Shown one piece after another: positions 51,622 to 62,262 of a DNA stretch of 64,000 nucleotides. The translations under genes were made by a program, and so were the position numbers. The notes beneath the pieces are model-generated. The model was not told the DNA's origin. It saw nothing but the letters and a program-made list of their open reading frames with translations, and searched no databases. Position 1 is the stretch's first letter. Each line of letters begins with the position of its first letter. This DNA comes from Cellvibrionales bacterium UBA7375 (lineage in GTDB: Bacteria > Pseudomonadota > Gammaproteobacteria > Pseudomonadales > Porticoccaceae), in NCBI GenBank assembly GCA_949487135.1, contig CATAJQ010000031.1, positions 58,393 to 122,392 of the forward strand. The letters are read 5' to 3'.

Positions 51622-52032
51622 CTACTTGAGCCTTAAAAAACGCCAGTGAAGAAAATATAACGGCAAACAAATAAACACTGCGATAAGTGATTTAATTAAT
51701 TTCTGCTGATTTTTTCTAACCTCAGACTGCAACTCCAACTGATAGCTCGCAAGCCTTTGTTCGGTAATTTCCTTATCGGATAAATTCTCAATTGGCTCTG
51801 GTTTATAGGCTTCCACTGCACTGGGTGGCCCTAAAAATATGGGCTCTCCAAGCGCTGGTTGCTGAAATTGCCGATTGGATTGATGTCTTTGATAACGCCA
51901 AGAATCAAGTGTTATTTTAGGCTTTAAAACCCCAGCCAAGCTGTATAAGCCCATACCCAACCAGACCGAACAGCAGACTATAGTGACAAAGCAGACCAGA
52001 GATGCATAGATTTCAAATATAGGGCTTTTCAT
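51622..52032 (-). CDS. Hypothetical protein with two predicted TM segments
   Basis: Hydrophobic segments near both termini (FVTIVCCSVWLGMGLYSLAGV; LIKSLIAVFICLPLYFLHW). Confidence 0.6.
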   Translation of the reverse strand: MKSPIFEIYASLVCFVTIVCCSVWLGMGLYSLAGVLKPKITLDSWRYQRHQSNRQFQQPALGEPIFLGPPSAVEAYKPEPIENLSDKEITEQRLASYQLELQSEVRKNQQKLIKSLIAVFICLPLYFLHWRFLRLK

Positions 52033-52086
52033 ATTTAATTCCCTTTAAATAGATTACATGCAAGGTTAAACCCCTATCCGACCAAA

Positions 52087-52353
52087 CTAACCATCTTTTA
52101 ATAACGGATGATCCGCTGGCAACTGTCTAGAAATCCACAGAGCCAACTTGTGGCGCATATTGGGGTCGCTAATCTGATCTTTAGCTAGGGGTTGTATTAG
52201 CTTATCTTCAACCAATACCTTGTAGACAAATTCCACTTTAAGCTTAACCGAATCATGGGATTCAATTTTACCGTAAGCCCGCTTTTGCGCATAAACAGCG
52301 CCCACTTGCAGTGCTTTTTTAACTAATTCTGGTTCGTTGGGAAGTTTATTCAT
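52087..52353 (-). CDS. DUF5062-like small protein
   Basis: MNKLPNEPELVKKALQVGAVYAQKRAYGKIESHDSVKLKVEFVYKVLVEDKLIQPLAKD; family from recall. Confidence 0.6.
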   Translation of the reverse strand: MNKLPNEPELVKKALQVGAVYAQKRAYGKIESHDSVKLKVEFVYKVLVEDKLIQPLAKDQISDPNMRHKLALWISRQLPADHPLLKDG

Positions 52354-52368
52354 AACCTACCTCTTAGT

Positions 52369-55300
52369 TTAGTCGACAAATACGCGTGCATTTCTAAATA
52401 GTCGCATCCAACCACTATCTTCACCCCAATCATCAGGGTGCCATGAGTTTAGCACAGTGCGGAATACGCGCTCCGGATGAGGCATCATCAAGGTGGCACG
52501 ACCATCACTGGAGGTAACACCGGTAATACCATCAGGCGAACCATTGGGGTTTGCCGGGTACTTAGAGGCTACCTGCAAGTCATTTTCCAAATAACGTAGT
52601 GCTATTTGATTGGTTTGCTGCAAGCTATTTAAAGCTTGTGGATTAGCAAATTCTGCGCGCCCCTCACCATGGGATACGGCAATCGGCATATAGGACCCCG
52701 CCATACCCTGCATAAGAATTGACGGGGATTCTTCCACTCTAACCAATGAATAGCGCGCTTCAAACTGCTCAGAAAGGTTGCGTACAAACCGCGGCCATAA
52801 CTCAGCGCCTGGTATCAGTGTTTTTAGATTAGACAGCATCTGACAACCGTTACAAATACCCAGGCTAAACGTTTCTGGGCGATGGAAGAATTGCTCAAAT
52901 TGATCGCGCAATTGATTATTAAATAATACGGTCTTGGCCCAACCCTCACCCGCACCCAAAACATCACCATAAGAAAAACCTCCACAGGCCACCAAGCCTG
53001 AGAAGTCTTGCAATGACTGACGCTCTGCCAGTAAATCACTCATATGTACATCAACCGCACTAAAGCCGGCACGATCAAATGCAGCTGCCATTTCTAAATG
53101 ACTGTTTACACCCTGCTCGCGCAGGATAGCCATCTTAGGTTTTACGCCCTTTTTAATATAAGGAGCAGAGATATCTTCCGAAGGGTCGTAGCTAAGCTTT
53201 GCCGATAACCCCGGGTCAGGGTTAGCAATACGATCAAATTCTTCTTTCACACAATCTGCATTATCCCTGCGAGCAGCAATTTGATAGGAGGTACGACTCC
53301 AGTGTTCCTGTAATTCTGTTCGCGGCTTTGAAAACAGCAGATCGCCATTGGCGCTAATATCAATGCTATCCGCACGATTAACCGTACCTATGGCATAGGC
53401 ATTAATATTTACTTGGGCAAACTGCTGTATGATCTCGGCGGCCTGATCGGCCTTAACCTGAATAACTGCGCCCAGCTCTTCATTAAACAGTACCGCCATT
53501 GCATCCTTATCTAGGGCGCCAATATCTATCGAGACACCGGTATGGCCGGCAAATGCCATTTCTGCAAGTGTGGTAAACAACCCCCCGTCTGAACGATCGT
53601 GATAAGCCAATAAGCAATCGCTTTCGATCAAGCTTTGTACAGTATTAAAGAAGGCTTTTAAAGCATCAGCATCATCCACATCCGGCGCTACACTGCCCAT
53701 TTGAGAATATACCTGCGCTAGTATTGAACCACCTAAACGGTTAGCACCCGCGCCTAAATCCAATAGTATTAATTGAGTATCCTCGGGAAGATCATGCAAC
53801 TGAGGGGTGAGTGTTTTGCGCACATCAATGACTGGTGAGAAACCAGTGATCACCAGTGATAAAGGCGCAGTGACTGACTTGTCTTGATCTCGCTCCTGCC
53901 ATGCCGTGCGCATAGACATACTGTCTTTACCCACAGGCACGGTAATACCTAATTTGGGGCATAGATCCATACCCACCGCTTCTACAGTGCGGTAGAGCTT
54001 TTCATCTTCACCCGGCGACCCAGCAGCGCACATCCAGTTTGCCGAGAGCTTAATATCTTTAATATCGGCAATACGGGTTGCGCAGATATTAGTAATCGCC
54101 TCCCCAATCGCCATACGTCCAGACGCCGGCGCATTAATCAGTGACAATGGTGTACGCTCACCCATAGCCATAGCTTCACCGGCATAGCTATCATAGGTAA
54201 CCGTGGTAACGGCACAGTCAGCCACCGGCACCTGCCATGGACCAACCATTTGATCACGTGCGACCATACCGGTCACTGAGCGATCGCCAATGGTGATCAA
54301 GAAACTTTTACTGGCCACTGCCGGGTGCTGAAGCACCCGAACAACAGCCTCATTAATATTTAAATACTGGGTAGCAAAATCTTCAGTTTTAACTTCTAAT
54401 GTCTCCGCCGTGCGGTGCATTTTTGGCGGCTTACCAAATAATACCGACATCGGCAGATCGACTGGGTTATTATCAAACTGCTGATCAGTGACTCGAATGT
54501 TTTTTTCTTCGGTCGCCTCACCAACCACTGCAAAGGGGCATCTTTCACGCTGACAGATGGCTTCAAAACGCTCAATATCCTCTGGCTTAACCGCCAAAAC
54601 ATAACGCTCTTGCGCTTCGTTACACCAGATTTCTACCGGCGACATCCCCGGCTCATCATTGGGTACGGTTCTCAATTCAAACACACCGCCAGTGCCGCCA
54701 TCCTTAACCAACTCAGGTAGCGCATTTGATAGACCGCCCGCACCTACATCATGGATAAACGCGATAGGGTTGGTATCACCTAACTGCCAGCACTGATCAA
54801 TAACCTCCTGACAGCGGCGCTCAATTTCTGGATTCTGCCGCTGTACCGAGGCAAAATCCAAATCAGCGGAACTACTACCGGTAGTCATACTAGAAGCAGC
54901 ACCACCCCCAAGACCAATCAACATTGCCGGACCGCCTAAAACCACTAATTTTGCGCCGGGGGCAAACTCAGGTTTTTCTACATGCTCTTCACGAATATTG
55001 CCATAACCACCGGCAATCATAATCGGCTTGTGATAGCCGCGTCGCTCACCGGCAAAATCGGCCTCAAAGGTTCGGAAATAGCCACATAGGTTGGGACGAC
55101 CAAATTCATTATTAAATGCCGCACCGCCAATCGGACCCTCAATCATAATATCTAGGGCCGAGACAATACGATCTGGCTTGCCATAATCTTCTTCCCAAGG
55201 CTGGGTATAATTAGGTATCTGCAGGTTAGACACAGTAAAGCCAACCAAGCCTACTTTTGGCTTTGAGCCACGACCCACGGCGCCCTCATCGCGAATTTCA

Positions 55301-56241
55301 CCACCGGAACCCGTGCCGGCGCCAGAGAAAGGCGCAATTGCGGTTGGGTGATTATGGGTTTCGACCTTCATTAGCAGATGCACCGGCTCTTGAGAGTAGC
55401 CATATTCTTTAGATGTTGGGTCTGGGTAGAAACGACCACCTGTGCTGCCGGCGACAACCGCGGCATTATCCGAGTAAGCCGAGAGAACATTTTCGCCGCC
55501 CAGTTTATGGGTATTGCGAATCATGCCAAACAGGCTGTTGGGCTGTTCTTCGCCATCCAGTGTCCAGCTAGCATTAAAGATTTTGTGACGGCAATGCTCT
55601 GAATTAGCCTGAGCAAACATCATTAATTCAGTATCGGTTGGATTGCGCCCCAATCCTTGAAAGCTAGCAACCAAATAATCAATCTCATCATCGGCCAAGG
55701 CTAAACCAAGGGAGATATTTGCCTCTTTTAGCGCCGCTACCCCGCCAGACATAATATCTACTTCGGTTAGAGGTGCTGGCTGATGCTGTACAAAGAGAGT
55801 TTCTGCCTGCTGTAAATCGGTAAATACAGTTTCAACCATACGATCATGTAACATATCGCTCACTTGGTTTAACTGCTGTTCTGACAATAACTCGCTAGAT
55901 TCAATGTAATAAGCCGTTCCACGCTCAACACGCAAAACATTTTCCAAGCCACAGTTATGAGCAATATCAGTAGCCTTGCTAGACCATGGCGAAATAGTCC
56001 CTGGCCGCGGAACCACTAGAAGCAACTGTCCGCTGGCAGAAACTGCCTGTTCCATGGGCCCATACTGCATCAATGCTTTTAGGGTATTTGTATCATCACT
56101 TAATAGTGGCGTAGAAATATCAGCAAAGTGCTGATATTCCGCTTTAACATCGATAATAGTGGGGACTGCCTGCTTTAAACTCACAAGCAATTTTCGTTGG
56201 CGAAAGGCGGAAAGAGCAGGTGCGCCAGAAATAATAATCAT
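52369..56241 (-). CDS. purL: Phosphoribosylformylglycinamidine synthase
   Basis: 1290 aa; [53 protein letters not shown]. Confidence 0.98.
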   Translation of the reverse strand: MIIISGAPALSAFRQRKLLVSLKQAVPTIIDVKAEYQHFADISTPLLSDDTNTLKALMQYGPMEQAVSASGQLLLVVPRPGTISPWSSKATDIAHNCGLENVLRVERGTAYYIESSELLSEQQLNQVSDMLHDRMVETVFTDLQQAETLFVQHQPAPLTEVDIMSGGVAALKEANISLGLALADDEIDYLVASFQGLGRNPTDTELMMFAQANSEHCRHKIFNASWTLDGEEQPNSLFGMIRNTHKLGGENVLSAYSDNAAVVAGSTGGRFYPDPTSKEYGYSQEPVHLLMKVETHNHPTAIAPFSGAGTGSGGEIRDEGAVGRGSKPKVGLVGFTVSNLQIPNYTQPWEEDYGKPDRIVSALDIMIEGPIGGAAFNNEFGRPNLCGYFRTFEADFAGERRGYHKPIMIAGGYGNIREEHVEKPEFAPGAKLVVLGGPAMLIGLGGGAASSMTTGSSSADLDFASVQRQNPEIERRCQEVIDQCWQLGDTNPIAFIHDVGAGGLSNALPELVKDGGTGGVFELRTVPNDEPGMSPVEIWCNEAQERYVLAVKPEDIERFEAICQRERCPFAVVGEATEEKNIRVTDQQFDNNPVDLPMSVLFGKPPKMHRTAETLEVKTEDFATQYLNINEAVVRVLQHPAVASKSFLITIGDRSVTGMVARDQMVGPWQVPVADCAVTTVTYDSYAGEAMAMGERTPLSLINAPASGRMAIGEAITNICATRIADIKDIKLSANWMCAAGSPGEDEKLYRTVEAVGMDLCPKLGITVPVGKDSMSMRTAWQERDQDKSVTAPLSLVITGFSPVIDVRKTLTPQLHDLPEDTQLILLDLGAGANRLGGSILAQVYSQMGSVAPDVDDADALKAFFNTVQSLIESDCLLAYHDRSDGGLFTTLAEMAFAGHTGVSIDIGALDKDAMAVLFNEELGAVIQVKADQAAEIIQQFAQVNINAYAIGTVNRADSIDISANGDLLFSKPRTELQEHWSRTSYQIAARRDNADCVKEEFDRIANPDPGLSAKLSYDPSEDISAPYIKKGVKPKMAILREQGVNSHLEMAAAFDRAGFSAVDVHMSDLLAERQSLQDFSGLVACGGFSYGDVLGAGEGWAKTVLFNNQLRDQFEQFFHRPETFSLGICNGCQMLSNLKTLIPGAELWPRFVRNLSEQFEARYSLVRVEESPSILMQGMAGSYMPIAVSHGEGRAEFANPQALNSLQQTNQIALRYLENDLQVASKYPANPNGSPDGITGVTSSDGRATLMMPHPERVFRTVLNSWHPDDWGEDSGWMRLFRNARVFVD

Positions 56242-56420
56242 ACAGGGTGAGTCCCAAAATTAAGCAGTTATTTTAAACCACGCATTTTATCTGAAATTTT
56301 ATGTTTTAGGCAGATATAGATGCATAAGTTTTTGCAGAAATTTAGCGACAGAGTCTAAACCATGTAGAATAATTACATTAATGCTAAAAAAAATATTCAG
56401 TACACCCAAAAAGGCTAGCA

Positions 56421-57869
56421 ATGGATCCTCTATCCTCCGGCATGAAAAATCTCCGCAATCGCGGCATGCTTATAGCAATTACCCTTCTGTGCTTGGCTTA
56501 TATTTCTGATAGCACTCATCTAAGCGACCTTGAAAAGGTGGTTAAACGTGGGCATCTAGTGGTGTTAACCCTTCCAGGTGCTACTACCTATTTTGAAGAT
56601 GGCGATGGAAAAAATGGTTTTGAGTATGTACTCGCCAAAGCCTTTGCCGATAGCTTAAATGTTGAACTAAAAGTAACCACCAAATCTACACTGCCTAGCC
56701 TGTTGCTTTCAATTGGTGGACCACAGGGTGACTTTGCTGCCGCCAATTTAGTCCACACTGAAGATCGCGGCAAATCTTTTAAATTTTCCTATCCATACCA
56801 TCAGGTTGTACAGCAGCTTATTTACCGCGCTGGCGATCAAAAGCCCAAAACATTGAGTCAGCTCAAAGGTGAACTCTCGGTGATCGCCGCCTCCTCACAC
56901 AGCGAGAACTTACAGCAATTGCGGCAGCAATTCCCAAGCCTTAAATGGGTCGAAGAAACTGATGCAGAGATGAGCGAGTTAATACGCAAAGTGCATGATG
57001 GCGAAATCAGCTATACCGTTACCGATTCACTAGCCTATGATATCAATCGACATATTTACCCCAATACCCGCAAGGCATTTAATGTGTCAGCGCCTCAAGC
57101 ACTGGCATGGGTCTTCCCTCGCCATGGTGACGGCACCCTTATAAAAGCGGCCAATCAATTTTTACAACAATATACCGAAAGTGGCCAATTAGATGCGCTT
57201 AAACAACAGCTATTTGCCCAAACCAAACGCTTTTCAGCGGCTGATTCAAAGCAACTAGGCCAGTTAGTCAACAGTCGTCTGCCCACATACGAAGCCATGT
57301 TTCGGCAAACTGCAGAAAAATATGATTTGGATTGGCATCTTATCGCCGCCATTGCCTATCAAGAATCTCACTGGAACCCGCGCGCCAAATCACCTACCGG
57401 AGTTCGCGGACTAATGATGCTAACATTGGATACTGCCAAAGAAATGGGCGTCACCAACCGGCTAGACCCCGCGCAAAGCCTTGAGGGGGGAGTGGCCTAT
57501 TTTTTAAAATTAAAATCGCGCTTACCCGAACGTATAAAAGACCCCGATCGCAGTCTATTTGCACTAGCAGCATACAATGTAGGTTTTGGTCATTTAGAGG
57601 ATGCTCGGGTTTTAACCGCAAGAAATAATCATAATCCAGATGTGTGGGACGACGTTCGCAAACATCTTCCTAGATTAAGTAAAAAGAAATATTACAGCAC
57701 GGTAAAAAGAGGTTATGCCCGCGGCAATGAGCCAGTTATTTATGTGGACAATATCCAGTATTACCGATCCTATTTACAGCTTAATTCAGTATCCAAACAG
57801 CCTACCTTTGACCCACCGCAGTCTAATGAAATAGATAATTGGCAACCTATAACACCGGGTTCATTATAA
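56421..57869 (+). CDS. mltF: Membrane-bound lytic murein transglycosylase F
   Basis: SBP_bac_3-like N-domain plus SLT domain AIAYQESHWNPRAKSPTGVRGLMMLT. Confidence 0.95.
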   Translation: MDPLSSGMKNLRNRGMLIAITLLCLAYISDSTHLSDLEKVVKRGHLVVLTLPGATTYFEDGDGKNGFEYVLAKAFADSLNVELKVTTKSTLPSLLLSIGGPQGDFAAANLVHTEDRGKSFKFSYPYHQVVQQLIYRAGDQKPKTLSQLKGELSVIAASSHSENLQQLRQQFPSLKWVEETDAEMSELIRKVHDGEISYTVTDSLAYDINRHIYPNTRKAFNVSAPQALAWVFPRHGDGTLIKAANQFLQQYTESGQLDALKQQLFAQTKRFSAADSKQLGQLVNSRLPTYEAMFRQTAEKYDLDWHLIAAIAYQESHWNPRAKSPTGVRGLMMLTLDTAKEMGVTNRLDPAQSLEGGVAYFLKLKSRLPERIKDPDRSLFALAAYNVGFGHLEDARVLTARNNHNPDVWDDVRKHLPRLSKKKYYSTVKRGYARGNEPVIYVDNIQYYRSYLQLNSVSKQPTFDPPQSNEIDNWQPITPGSL

Positions 57870-57876
57870 AAAATAG

Positions 57877-58326
57877 CTATCTTCGGCGCTTAAAAAAAGC
57901 TTTAATTAAAGCACTACAGTCTTGCTCTAGCACTCCGCCAGTCCAATCAATCTTATGGTTAAAATACCCCGCATCCGTCATAATAGGGTTGCTAACAAAT
58001 GCCCCCGCTCGCGGTTCTGGAGCACCAAAAATCACCCGCTGAATACGCGCGTGCACCATAGCACCTAAACACATAGTACAGGGTTCAATAGTGACATACA
58101 GGTCACACCCAGATAATCGATAGTTACCCAGTTTTTGTGCCGCATCACGCATAGCGACAATCTCGGCGTGAGCGGTTGGATCAGAGGACTCTATAGGGCA
58201 ATTAAACCCTCGACCAATAACTTCACCATTGGAAACCACAATAGCGCCCACGGGCACTTCCTCAATACTGGCGGCCTGTTGCGCTAAATCCAATGCTTGC
58301 CTCATAAAGGCGCTGTCATTTTGCAA
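57877..58326 (-). CDS. tadA: tRNA adenosine(34) deaminase
   Basis: HAEIVAMRDAA, EPCTMCLGAMVHARI. Confidence 0.95.
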   Translation of the reverse strand: MQNDSAFMRQALDLAQQAASIEEVPVGAIVVSNGEVIGRGFNCPIESSDPTAHAEIVAMRDAAQKLGNYRLSGCDLYVTIEPCTMCLGAMVHARIQRVIFGAPEPRAGAFVSNPIMTDAGYFNHKIDWTGGVLEQDCSALIKAFFKRRR

Positions 58327-58407
58327 AAAATTATTCCTGTAATTGCCACGTTAATCAAAAAAATAGCGTAAACTCTAGGCTATAAATACTGGTTAGAACC
58401 CTATTAA

Positions 58408-59421
58408 ATGTCAATTAACCCAATAAGCCAACCGATTAATCTGCACTCAGACTGGAAAGCTGAATTAAGCAACTGTGTCAGCTCAATTGATGAATTGCTT
58501 AATCAACTTGGCCTAAAACCTCATGATTTAAACGCCACTCAGCAAGCGGCAAGAAAATTCCCGATTAAAGTACCGCAACCCTTTGTTCAGCAAATGGAAT
58601 ATGGCAATCCAAACGACCCATTACTAAAACAGGTACTGCCAATTACATCCGAGCTGCAGGTTGATAGCAACTTTAGTACCGATCCAGTGGGCGAATCGTC
58701 TTTCAATCCAGTGCCGGGCATTGTACATAAATATCGCAATAGAGTGCTGATGATTATTAGCCCCAACTGCGCCATTAACTGTCGCTACTGTTTTCGTCGC
58801 CACTTCCCCTATGATGACAATCGCCAGAGCAAACAGCAATGGTTCAAAGCGCTAGACTATTTAAAAACCAAACCAGAAATAAATGAGGTCATATACAGCG
58901 GTGGCGACCCTTTGGCCGCCAATGATAATTTTTTACGCTGGCTAACCGGCGAATTAGAATCTATTCAGCATATTAAACGACTGCGTATTCACACTCGATT
59001 ACCCGTAGTAATACCCGCTAGAGTTGATGATCAATTACTAAATTGGCTTAGCAACACAAGACTAAAACCCACTGTGGTGCTGCATATTAATCATGCCAAT
59101 GAAATAAATACCGGATTGAGCCAAGGGGTTAATCGGTTAAAACAGGCAGGCATCATGGTACTTAATCAAAGCGTACTTCTAAAAGGTATAAATGATACTA
59201 GTGACCAACTGATCAACTTAAGTGAAAAGCTATTTGATGCTGGCATTATGCCCTACTACCTGCATATGCTAGATCCTGTTCAGGGCGCCAGTCACTTTGA
59301 CGTTCCTAAGGATAGTGCGGTAGAGATTTTTAACCAAATTCAAGCTGAATTACCCGGATTTCTTGTGCCAAAACTAGTACAAGAAAGGGCTGGGGAAACT
59401 TCAAAAAGTCTTATTCTGTAA
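58408..59421 (+). CDS. epmB: EF-P beta-lysylation protein EpmB (radical SAM lysine 2,3-aminomutase-like)
   Basis: CAINCRYCFRRHFPYDDN radical SAM motif, EVIYSGGDPLAANDNFL, YYLHMLDPVQGASHFDV. Confidence 0.93.
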   Translation: MSINPISQPINLHSDWKAELSNCVSSIDELLNQLGLKPHDLNATQQAARKFPIKVPQPFVQQMEYGNPNDPLLKQVLPITSELQVDSNFSTDPVGESSFNPVPGIVHKYRNRVLMIISPNCAINCRYCFRRHFPYDDNRQSKQQWFKALDYLKTKPEINEVIYSGGDPLAANDNFLRWLTGELESIQHIKRLRIHTRLPVVIPARVDDQLLNWLSNTRLKPTVVLHINHANEINTGLSQGVNRLKQAGIMVLNQSVLLKGINDTSDQLINLSEKLFDAGIMPYYLHMLDPVQGASHFDVPKDSAVEIFNQIQAELPGFLVPKLVQERAGETSKSLIL

Positions 59422-59435
59422 AAAATAAAATCCCT

Positions 59436-59465
59436 AAAAAAAGGGTGCTATTAGCACCCTTTTTT
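59436..59465 (+). terminator. Bidirectional Rho-independent terminator
   Basis: AAAAAAAGGGTGCT-ATT-AGCACCCTTTTTT, perfect 7-bp stem, A-tract and T-tract. Confidence 0.9.
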
Positions 59466-59481
59466 AACACTTTCAAAGATT

Positions 59482-59649
59482 TTACTCTTCATACTCATCA
59501 TCATTAACTGCATCAATCACAGAATCAACCGCTGTGATTGGCAGCTTAACAATACCCGCTGCAGTATCTACAACAGCGAGAGGAATGGACAACAGAGTAC
59601 AGCCTCCAAGACCAGAAAGCATTAAACAAATCATTAATTTTTTATACAT
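59482..59649 (-). CDS. Small lipoprotein (NF038104-like)
   Basis: Translated by hand: MYKKLMICLMLSGLGGCTLLSIPLAVVDTAAGIVKLPITAVDSVIDAVNDDEYEE; lipobox LGGC; absent from supplied ORF track. Confidence 0.75.
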   Translation of the reverse strand: MYKKLMICLMLSGLGGCTLLSIPLAVVDTAAGIVKLPITAVDSVIDAVNDDEYEE

Positions 59650-59765
59650 AACAATCCCTTGAGATAAATGAAAACCAATTTTTAGTTATTGGTAATAGAC
59701 TTTAGAAAAGAACAATAAAAACTAACTTCCACTCTTTACAGCCATAAGCTAATTATAAGCAATGG

Positions 59766-59794
59766 AATGATCAAATACATTATTATTGATCATT
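59766..59794. promoter_or_regulatory. 9-bp perfect palindrome upstream of membrane-protein/XRE operon
   Basis: AATGATCAA - 12-nt spacer region - TTGATCATT; right arm contains the -35-like TTGATC, 16 nt before TATGTA. Confidence 0.6.
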
Positions 59795-59874
59795 TAACCG
59801 ACCTGCATATGTAACCTTTACTTCACTATTTAAAAATGATACCTTTACGTTACATTTTCTGAAAAGAGGCATTT

Positions 59875-60261
59875 ATGGAAATCCTTGTACCTGTACTTGG
59901 CATTTTGGCGGGTATTACCATCCCATTAGGCGTTTTTGTATGGCTTTATCACGATCAAAAAAATAAAAGAGAAACGCTGATTGAAATTTCTAAAAATATC
60001 CAAGATTCCGCTGAATTAGAAAAAATCCTAAAGCAATTAGATGATAAAAAAGAACCGGTCAATCATAGAAGAAGTGGCACCATTACGTTGTTTGTTGGCA
60101 TTGGCTTGTACCTTTTAGGCGCGGTTGCGTTGGGTAGCGTCCTCAAAGGGGTTGGCCTACTGGTAGGCGCAATTGGTATTGGCACAATTATCGCTGGTTA
60201 TATCTTCCCCAATGACAGCGCCCTTCTCTCGAAGGCAGTTGAAGAATTCGAAGAAAAGTAA
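59875..60261 (+). CDS. Small membrane protein (DUF6249-like)
   Basis: N-terminal TM, charged middle KNIQDSAELEKILKQLDDKK, two C-terminal TM segments; family from recall. Confidence 0.6.
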   Translation: MEILVPVLGILAGITIPLGVFVWLYHDQKNKRETLIEISKNIQDSAELEKILKQLDDKKEPVNHRRSGTITLFVGIGLYLLGAVALGSVLKGVGLLVGAIGIGTIIAGYIFPNDSALLSKAVEEFEEK

Positions 60262-60268
60262 TTTAACC

Positions 60269-60481
60269 ATGGGTAAAAACCACGATAGGCTTCGCAATAA
60301 TCTTCAGCAGATTCGCAAATCCAGAGGACTGACTCAGCAACAGCTTTCTGAGAGCGCCGATGTATCGAGAAAAAGCATTAATGCCGTAGAAAATGGTATT
60401 TATATCCCCTCAACGGTGCTGGCATTAAAAATTACAAAGACACTAGAATGCTCGGTGGAAGACCTATTTGAGCTTCCTTAA
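60269..60481 (+). CDS. Minimal XRE-family HTH regulator
   Basis: MGKNHDRLRNNLQQIRKSRGLTQQQLSESADVSRKSINAVENGIYIPSTVLALKITKTLECSVEDLFELP. Confidence 0.9.
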   Translation: MGKNHDRLRNNLQQIRKSRGLTQQQLSESADVSRKSINAVENGIYIPSTVLALKITKTLECSVEDLFELP

Positions 60482-60660
60482 AAGCCATCAAAGCTAAGAC
60501 CACATGGCTAAAAAAATATTAAGTGATTGAAAGTCGCTAACCCTATCCTTTTGCTATAGATTTTTATTTATTAATAATTCATTATTATATAAATAAACGC
60601 ACCAAGAGTGATTAAACATTACAGTGGCTTATTGTAAAAATATTAAGGGATTTTGATACC

Positions 60661-61770
60661 ATGTTTCAGCTTAGAAAAATAACAACACTTATAATAACCT
60701 TTTTATTTCTGGGTCAGGCATGCGCTGATGACAACAGTCAAGCATCCAAGACCAGTCAGCTACAGAAATTTAAGGCATCACAAAAGTGCTATGCCAACTC
60801 GGTGGCCAATGAAAACTGGAAACTTGGTTTGGACTGTGCCAAAAGCTCATTAGATACAGGTCGCGAGTTATTTGATACAGGACACAAAAACATCGCTGCT
60901 CTAACGCATAATTATGCCCTTATGCTGGCCAACAATAACAAACATGTAAAAGCAAATGATGAATATGAGAAAGTCTACAAACTTTATAAAAAACTTTATG
61001 GCAAAACATCCGAAACGATAGGATGGTTACTGTTAGATACGGCAAATTCTCAAGTAAATTACAATCCACAAAAAGCGAGTAAAAATTATCTAAAAGCATT
61101 AGATATTTTATCAACGCAAAAACTCATTGAACCCTTAATCGAGGCTGAAATTTCCTTAGAGGCTAGTATCCATCTTACTGGCTCACAAGAATTAACCAAA
61201 CGAACATTAAATCGCGCTTTAACCCTGTCTGAGTTTGCATACAAAACCTATTTAAACACCTATGATGCCAGACACGCTCAAACAGCGCTCGCTGCTCTCA
61301 CAATAGGAAAAATTAGCTTCTTAAAAGGTGATGATGCAATAGCTGAAAAGTTTCTTAACCAATCACTGGTGAATCCAGACATTGCAATATATGCCCACGG
61401 ATTGCTGGTTGATATACACACAAAAAATGGTCGATTTGATTTAGCACAAAAGCATCAAAAAGCACTGGGGAAAGTTTCGCCAAAACGGGGTCAAGAAAGT
61501 GAATATATACCCGTATTTGTTCAAAGCCCAAAGTACCCTAAAAGAGCGATGCAAAAACGTATACAGGGCTATGCAATTGTCTCATTAACCATTACGAAAG
61601 ATGGCAGCGTTAAAGATACCCTTATAGTAGAGGAGCACCCTAAGAAGTGGGGTTTTGGAAAGGCAGCATTGAAAGTAGCAAAAAAGCTTAAATATGCACC
61701 TCAAATTGAAGATGGCATGGCAATTGAAATACCAATGGTTATGTATAAATATACTTTTCGGATGCCATAA
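60661..61770 (+). CDS. Secreted TPR-containing protein with C-terminal TonB domain
   Basis: Signal peptide; TPR-like helical repeats; C-terminal YPKRAMQKRIQGYAIVSLTITKDGSVKDTLIVEEHPKKWGFGKAALKVAKKLKYAPQ. Confidence 0.8.
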   Translation: MFQLRKITTLIITFLFLGQACADDNSQASKTSQLQKFKASQKCYANSVANENWKLGLDCAKSSLDTGRELFDTGHKNIAALTHNYALMLANNNKHVKANDEYEKVYKLYKKLYGKTSETIGWLLLDTANSQVNYNPQKASKNYLKALDILSTQKLIEPLIEAEISLEASIHLTGSQELTKRTLNRALTLSEFAYKTYLNTYDARHAQTALAALTIGKISFLKGDDAIAEKFLNQSLVNPDIAIYAHGLLVDIHTKNGRFDLAQKHQKALGKVSPKRGQESEYIPVFVQSPKYPKRAMQKRIQGYAIVSLTITKDGSVKDTLIVEEHPKKWGFGKAALKVAKKLKYAPQIEDGMAIEIPMVMYKYTFRMP

Positions 61771-61799
61771 ATTTGAGAATCAAGAACGGTCTGACATTA

Positions 61800-62195
61800 T
61801 CAATTTTCCTCCAAATGCGAGACAACAACTAATTTATTTCCTGTAGGATCTAAAAGATAAGCGGCAAAAAAGTGGGGATGCACATCTCGCAATCCCGGTG
61901 CGCCCTCGTCTTGCCCGCCATTGTCCAGCGCTAGCTGGTGAAATTTAACCACCTGCTCTCTGGTTTGAGCAAGTAACGCAATATTAACCCCATTGCCTGC
62001 TGTGGCCGGCTCGCCATTATAGGCATTGCCAATAAATAAACAATTTACACCGCTTCCAATATCCTCTTGGTTGCCATAGCCGGCATAGGTGTCGCCAGTA
62101 TCTTGCCTCGAAACCCCGAGCACTGGCATAACTTGATCGTAAAAAGCGATTGATTCGGCAAGATTATTGGTGCCCAAGCATATATGACTAAACAT
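61800..62195 (-). CDS. VOC/glyoxalase-fold protein
   Basis: MFSHICLGTNNLAESIAFYDQVM...HPHFFAAYLLDPTGNKLVVV. Confidence 0.88.
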   Translation of the reverse strand: MFSHICLGTNNLAESIAFYDQVMPVLGVSRQDTGDTYAGYGNQEDIGSGVNCLFIGNAYNGEPATAGNGVNIALLAQTREQVVKFHQLALDNGGQDEGAPGLRDVHPHFFAAYLLDPTGNKLVVVSHLEEN

Positions 62196-62262
62196 GTTAA
62201 TTCCTACTCAATGAAAATATAGTTTTAAATGATTGAATCTATCAATGTTTTTATAAAAAACA

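Noticed and set aside
62244-62262. TGTTTTT-ATA-AAAAACA repeat near the metal-dependent hydrolase stop
   Set aside because: Pure A/T stem of low stability in AT-rich DNA; not a convincing terminator or operator.
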